Origin: Macrocybe gigantea
Taxonomy: Eukaryota > Basidiomycota > Agaricomycetes > Agaricales > Callistosporiaceae
DNA length: 64,000 nt
Direction: 5' to 3'
Assembly: GCA_011319805.1 (NCBI GenBank)
Contig: SJRY01000143.1
Span: 248,001-312,000, forward strand
The notes beneath the pieces were generated by a model that was not told the origin of the DNA, made no database searches, and saw only the letters and a program-made list of their open reading frames with translations. Shown here piece by piece: positions 59,134 through 64,000 of the stretch. A program made the position numbers and the translations under genes. Positions within the stretch are counted from its first letter, which is position 1, and each line of letters opens with the position of its first letter.

Positions 59134-61068
59134 ATGTCTTCCTCCACGGTGAAGGTTACAAACTCACCAGCGATCAAGAACGCTCCTTTGGTCGGTCTGG
59201 CTGAAGGAAATGGCTCCTTCAATAACAAACACCTTGCTGCCCTTGTCTTGACCGTTCCTTACATCCTCAAGTCCGTACTGCCCATCATCAACCGAGGTGG
59301 CTTCAAGACATACCTCTTCCTCCTTGTCGTGACCGGTGTGCCCACTACCGTCGCGTACTGGATGTTCAATTCTGCGTACGGTACCAGGAGAAACGAAAAG
59401 GTCTTCCTTCCCGGAAAGAATATCGAGGAGTACATCACCATCAAAGACCAAGAACTCAAGCAACTCTACAAGGGCAGAGACAAGATTCCCATGCAGGTCT
59501 TTCACGACGCGTATTTCGATGGCAAAATCGAATTCAACGGTACGGTGTTCAACTCTGGTGACGTGTCACTGTCGCGTTACTGACCATTCTTCCCTTTCTC
59601 ATCTGTGCGTCTCTTCGCATTGCGGGAACAGGCGACGTGTTGGACGTAATGGAACAAGGCACGACTGGGCCCGCATGACGTTCACCCTCGAACTCTTCAA
59701 ATACATCTTCACTGTCTTTTTCCCTGATGTCATTACTCATTCACGTGAGCAAGACCAAGACCAAGTACGCGACCATTATGATCGTATGTTTATATTCTTT
59801 TATTCGTGGTTAATGTGTGCTGACCATCATAATTAGGCGGTGATGATTTCTATGAATGGCACGCGTTTTGTATATATCCCGTCTTAGTCACGCTGCTTAT
59901 GGATCATCTCAAAGGTTTTTGGGTCCTCGCATGATCTATACTTCCGGTGTCGTGCTCGACAACACTGTCGAAGAGTCTTTGGAGCAACTTCAGGACAACA
60001 AGCTGGCTGTAGTTTGCAGCAAGCTTGATCTGAAGCCGACTGACAGGTAATAATGTTCACATTTATTGTCCCCTTCCCATCGTTATTTTATTTATCTATT
60101 TATTTTTATTTTTATTTTAGATTATTGGACATTGGATGCGGCTGGGGAACACTAGTCACGTATGCTTCGAAGAACTTTGGCTGTGAAGCGACTGGTGTCA
60201 CTCTTGCCAAGAATCAGACCAAGTTTGGGACGGAGCGTATCGCAAAGAACGGTGTAGGCGCATTTATCATTAACTTGATCTTGACACTGAATTCCTTGAC
60301 AGGTCTCTGACAAAGCTCGTATTTTGTGCCAAGACTTCCGTGACCTTCCAATAGAAAAAGGCGCATATACCAAAATAGTGAGCTTGGAAATGGCAGAGGT
60401 TCGTTCCTACACTAGGCTTGGGTACTATAACGGGATCGACTAATCCGCGAAATAGCATGTTGGTGTCCGTCGCTACTCGCAATTCTTGAACAAAGTCTAC
60501 GACCTTTTAGACGACGACGGTATCTTTGTGCTGCAAGTTGCTGGAATTAGGCCTGCTTGGCAATACGAGGACCTCGTCTGGGGTTTGTTCATGAACAAGT
60601 ACATCTTCCCTGGTGCCGATGCTTCGTGCTCACTCGGATGGGTCATTGGCAAGGTACGGTAGTCTCAAAAATGCTGCCCTGCCTATGGGCTGATTTCCTT
60701 TGTCAGCTTGAGGGTGCTGGCTTTGAGATCAAAAACGTCGATGTACTCGGCGTCCATTACTCTGCGACGCTTTATCGCTGGTACAAGAACTGGGTCTCGA
60801 ACAAGGATAAGGTGACTGAAAAATACGGAGAGAGGTGGTACCGACTTTGGGTATTCTTCCTTGCATACAGTGTCATCATCAGCCGGTATGTTGTTCATTG
60901 TTGATCATGCCACAAGTGCTGATTGGCTCGTCATACAGTCAAGGCAGCGCATCAGTGTTCCAGATCACGATGCACAAAAACTTGAATGCATACCATCGTA
61001 TCAATGGTGTTCCGAGTCATGCGAGTATCCATGTGAAGCTGGACAAGGAGCCTTTGTTGATCGAGTAG
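59134..61068 (+). CDS. Sphingolipid C9-methyltransferase
   Basis: Membrane-bound SAM-dependent enzyme that adds the C9 methyl branch to the sphingoid base of fungal glucosylceramide. The first exon (MSSSTVKVTNSPAIKNAP) contains two spans, LAALVLTVPYILKSVLPII and TYLFLLVVTGVPTTVAYWMF. Later exons give FTLELFKYIFTVFFPDV, QVRDHYDRGDDFYEW, FLGPRMIYTSGVVLDNTVEE, the SAM site LLDIGCGWGTLVTYASKNFG, KIVSLEMAEHVGVRRYSQFL and PGADASCSLGWVIGKLEGAG. The C-terminus ends at 61068. It belongs to the cyclopropane-fatty-acid-synthase superfamily. One break near 59657 needs one base between VLDVMEQ and HDWARMTF, where relatives read continuously. The splice after DFYEW (donor GCACGC) is also unusual. Otherwise intact. 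Confidence 0.88.
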
Positions 61069-61222
61069 ATGCAAAGAACTATATAACGAGTATTTAGGAA
61101 CATATTTTTCTGAATTAATTCTTGGATGTCAAAAATGGAATAAACACAGCCACAATCCACGCACGTTCGTCGGTCTTGTCCGATCCAACATCTCCAAGCC
61201 TTTTTTTTTTAATCGGCCAGAC

Positions 61223-63350
61223 ATGCGCTTCTCCAAAACATATGCCAGATCTTGCTCGGTCTCCCACCTGAGCTCCGCGAGAATGCCGTTCAATACAGAC
61301 AGGTCAGCGCGATGTATTCGTGTCCGAGTAATGGTATTCATCAAAAGGTTATATACAGCTTAAAAAGATCATTCATCAGATAGTTTCTGAGCTGGATGCT
61401 TTAGGACTCAATCCCGAGGTATTACGTCAAGTCCTAAGGGAAGACCTGACCTCCAAGGACCCCGCTTACATCCCTGGCAGCTCTTCCTCCCCACACACTC
61501 CTTCGTCCGCCCTCTCCGAGATTTCCAACCCTCCTGCTGTGACATTAGACACTATCGCATCCGGCGCACCCCGAGGAACGGAAAAGGATGAGACCAACTC
61601 AGACCAATTCCGGTTTAACGAAAGGACAGGTGCAACGCGTCGTCTATGAGATCGATGCAGAGCTCGGCAAGATCGAGCCCCACCTGAGGATATATATGGA
61701 AGGGCCCATTATCGACAGTCCACCCCTGCAGCTATTCGCGCATGTCAGGGAAATGAACGAAATCGAATATAATGATCCGGATGCCAGCCGTCCAGCCGAG
61801 CTAGATCATGTCTTGTGGGACCTGCAAAGCCGGGCTTCTGGACAGCCGGACGTAATTAGCAGCTGGAGGTGAGCCCCCTTTTCATTTTTATTTTTGTACA
61901 CTATCATTCCGGCGTTCGTAAAACTCCATTTATCGTGGACGAGCACGTTCGTCGTCTGTGTTGCCACATCCTTCCAGTCGTTCTGTTGCCATTTTCCGCA
62001 ACTCAGCTAACATGCTGTCCGGCTTCAAGTGATGAAACTGCAGATAACAACGATGCCAACGTCCGGATTCCCTTCTCTGAATTCGACGCTCGTGGGAAGC
62101 AAGACGGCCCTTTCCATGTCAGGTCGGCGGTAATGCCAGCGGCCGCATCATCGCGCAGCACCTCAACATCTGCAGCGAAGGAGGTCGTCGTCAAGCTTGC
62201 CGCCGACTCAAATTTTTTCCAAATGCTCTGCGCAGCCATCGAGGGATTCTCGGCACAGATGGTCGCTGTGCCTTCTCAGTTCACGAGCAAGTTGGAAGAA
62301 CTGGCCCGGGCCATTAGCGAGACAGCAAGGCCAGCTTCGACGGTGGTCTCGCCACTGAACCCATGGTCTTACGTCAAAGTTCAGCCAGGCAAGTCGATGC
62401 TGGCGTCCAAAGCCACGGTTAGCACTTGCGATACTTGAAAGATTGCTAGACTCAATGCACACACATCCCCTTTGCACAGAGTGACTGTATTCGTGGCGGG
62501 AGATATTCCAAATTTATGTCGAGGCGCAGGTGTTTGAGAGTGTTAACGAGCTCCACCCTGGCGAAAGGTCTGTAGAGGAGAGTGAGGTGAAGTTTCAGTG
62601 GTTCACGGAGCAGATTGCACAAAGAGGTCTTTGGGATGCGAGCAAACTCAAGATGAAGCAAAGTAGAGATGCTCTTCAGGCATTTTTGGAGTTGAACAAG
62701 TTCATCCTCAATCTTAAGAAAGCGAGTATGCTTCCTTTTTCTTCGTGCGGTCTTTTCCTGACTTTCATCTTGGCTGTCCCTCAAGTTCCAAGCTGCCAAT
62801 TCGGAAGCGACGAGAAAGATTCTCAAGAAGCATGCCAAGCGGACAGCGTTACCCACCATCTACGAGAGTTACGCCGGGGAAGCAGAGAATGGCCTCGCTC
62901 TTATGCCATCTGTGCAGCGTACGCGTTCCTTGCCACGCCTTCTCGTCCAGGCTATTGGCGAAAGGCTCCTACCTGTCATACCACACTTGGAGGATTATGC
63001 CTGTCTGATTTGCACCAGCATCGCGTTTAAACCTATCCGGCTCAACTGTGGCCACTTGTTCTGCGTTCGATGTCTAGTCAAGATGCAGAAGAGGCGCAGC
63101 GCGCATTGCCCAATGTGCAGGTCTCCTTGCGTGCTCATAGCAGATAAATGTCGGTCTCTATTTTTTTTGGTTTCTGGATTATTCCTGATAGCCTCCTTCA
63201 GCAAACGTTGACTGGGCAATGCTCAACTTTATGAAAGACTGGTTCCCTATCGAAACGAAGGAGAAGAACGAGGCAAATCAGCTGGAAGCTGGCAGAGAAC
63301 AGTTGCAGGAAATGGGAATGAATCCCGATGCCCAGTGTTTGGTAATGTGA
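61223..63350 (+). CDS. SPX-RING E3 ubiquitin ligase
   Basis: Protein with an N-terminal SPX domain (inositol-pyrophosphate/phosphate sensor) and a C-terminal C3HC4 RING. Met at 61223 opens MRFSKTYA; the expected continuation ILLGLPPELRENAVQYRQ is one base out of frame at about 61246. After an intron come LKKIIHQIVSELDALGLNP and, via an intron with donor GTGACA (acceptor TCAG), VVYEIDAELGKIEPHL. The helical SPX end is DSNFFQMLCAAIEGFSAQM, KLEELARAISETARPAS, FQIYVEAQVFESVNELHPG, and NSEATRKILKKHAKRTALP (lysine-rich phosphate-binding helix). The RING is YACLICTSIAFKPIRLNCGH, LFCVRCLVKMQ, HCPMCRSPC. A second frame gap lies near 62484. The last residues are DAQCLVM, stop 63350. Likely role: ubiquitylation linked to phosphate status. 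The two breaks look like sequence errors. Confidence 0.82.
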
Positions 63351-63577
63351 AGTTTTACCTGATTTCCTTTCCGTATGACCTCTTTTGTTCTTGCATTCCT
63401 ATCTCATCTTTCGAACCTCCGGTTACTGACGTTGATACCACCCAATTACTTATTCAATATCTTATGCTAAATGCAGTTTGTCTTGTATTTTTTATTTTAT
63501 TATGCCTCTCTCATACAACCGCCGATTTTGCATACATTGTTCTCTATAGGATCGTTATAATGCAGAATGGTATGAAG

Positions 63578-64000
63578 TCAATCCTCTTGCAGCGTGTCTT
63601 CCATCAAAGACTCGTCATGATCCCTTTTGAGCGCATCCAAGAAAACCTCGAGCCCATCACCTTCCATCACGGAACCGAGGTTCATAAGAGAAAGTCCGAT
63701 GCGATGATCTGTCACTCGTTCCTGAAGTAGGCGCATTTTTAAAGTGAACTTCTACCGCCAAGACAGAAGACATGCCTGTGCATAATTGTACGTCCTAATC
63801 TTTTCGCTTCGATCCGCAGTCCGAACAAGATTTTGACGCGTCGCTCGCCGTTCCACCATCTCGCGAGTTAGTTTCAAGTCCAACAATCTGCCGCGGAGGA
63901 CCTGGAAAGCCCGGCGCTTGTTCTTTACAGAGATCGTCAACACCATCGTTTTATCGTCCTGGGAAGTAAAAACTTACTTGGTGTTGACTTCGTTCGTCCT
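63578..64000 (-). CDS. MRF1: Mitochondrial peptide chain release factor 1, 5' part outside the window
   Basis: Class I release factor that ends mitochondrial translation. Only the C-terminal part is visible, on the minus strand from beyond 64000 to the stop at 63578. It has KRRAFQVLRGRLLDLKLTRE, TADRSEKIRTYNYAQ and, after a GC-AG intron (63722-63775, donor CAG/GCATGT), ERVTDHRIGLSLMNLGSVME and LEVFLDALKRDHDESL. IRTYN(Y/F)xQ(D/E)RVTDHR is a diagnostic RF1 segment following the GGQ loop, which would lie upstream of the window edge. A further intron begins near 63975. It is convergent with the SPX-RING gene, with about 230 bp between stops. Confidence 0.9.
63722..63775 (-). other. GC-AG intron of MRF1
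   Basis: CAG/GCATGT donor and CTTCAG acceptor. Removal of 54 nt joins NYAQ to ERVTDHR exactly as in other RF1 proteins; using the nearest GT instead would create a stop. Confidence 0.7.

Noticed and set aside
61129..61344. 71-codon minus-strand gene
   Set aside because: Antisense to the first SPX exon; the plus strand shows the conserved SPX start.

Overview
The window is nuclear DNA from a filamentous basidiomycete, most likely an Agaricomycete. The evidence is dense short introns of about 45-65 bp with GTRNGT donors, compact gene spacing, and families typical of that class: a fungal AIG1-like G-domain protein, a TPR-CHAT protein, a basidiomycete-type CorA protein, a CYP64-like P450, an intron-riddled OPT transporter and a sphingolipid C9-methyltransferase. 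I found no bacterial-type operons, CRISPR arrays, rRNA or convincing transposons.

Layout. 1-11 kb: the 5' part of RAD17 (checkpoint clamp loader), a small P-loop GTPase, a secreted GH71 alpha-1,3-glucanase, UBA2 (SUMO E1) and a serine-rich hypothetical, all on the minus strand. 11-22 kb: BNA1 (kynurenine pathway), a Ser-Tyr-Gly-Asn repeat protein, a small secreted protein, an EF-hand MscS channel, ULA1 (NEDD8 E1 regulatory subunit), PSF1 (GINS) and a mitochondrial hypothetical. 22-33 kb: a 1351-residue TPR-CHAT protease-like protein, a two-LysM secreted protein, UTP22 (ribosome biogenesis) and a dimeric-barrel-like hypothetical. 34-46 kb: a frame-broken family gene, a P450, a GTPBP1/2-N-domain protein without a GTPase, a UBE2E-like ubiquitin E2, a SUV39/Clr4-type H3K9 methyltransferase and an EXPERA membrane protein. 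46-57 kb: three transporters (CorA-like, ArsB/CitMHS-like, oligopeptide transporter). 57-64 kb: IND1 (complex I Fe-S assembly), three tRNA-Val genes with different anticodons, the sphingolipid C9-methyltransferase, an SPX-RING E3 ligase and the 3' part of mitochondrial release factor MRF1.

How genes relate. Most are unrelated housekeeping genes. Ubiquitin-like conjugation is well represented (UBA2, ULA1, the E2, the SPX-RING E3), and several of these nuclear proteins carry acidic SIM-like motifs. Several pairs are divergent across short shared intergenic regions.

Two structural themes stand out. First, at least seven conserved genes or exons in the right half can only be read through if one base is restored, including in the essential UTP22 gene. 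This points to residual deletion errors in the assembly more than to mass pseudogenisation. Second, several introns look like GC-AG introns, and two exons are microexons of 12 and 15 nt placed by protein conservation. No clearly new biological system is visible. The TPR-CHAT protein, a candidate fungal caspase-like cell-death or defence protease, is the most interesting single gene.
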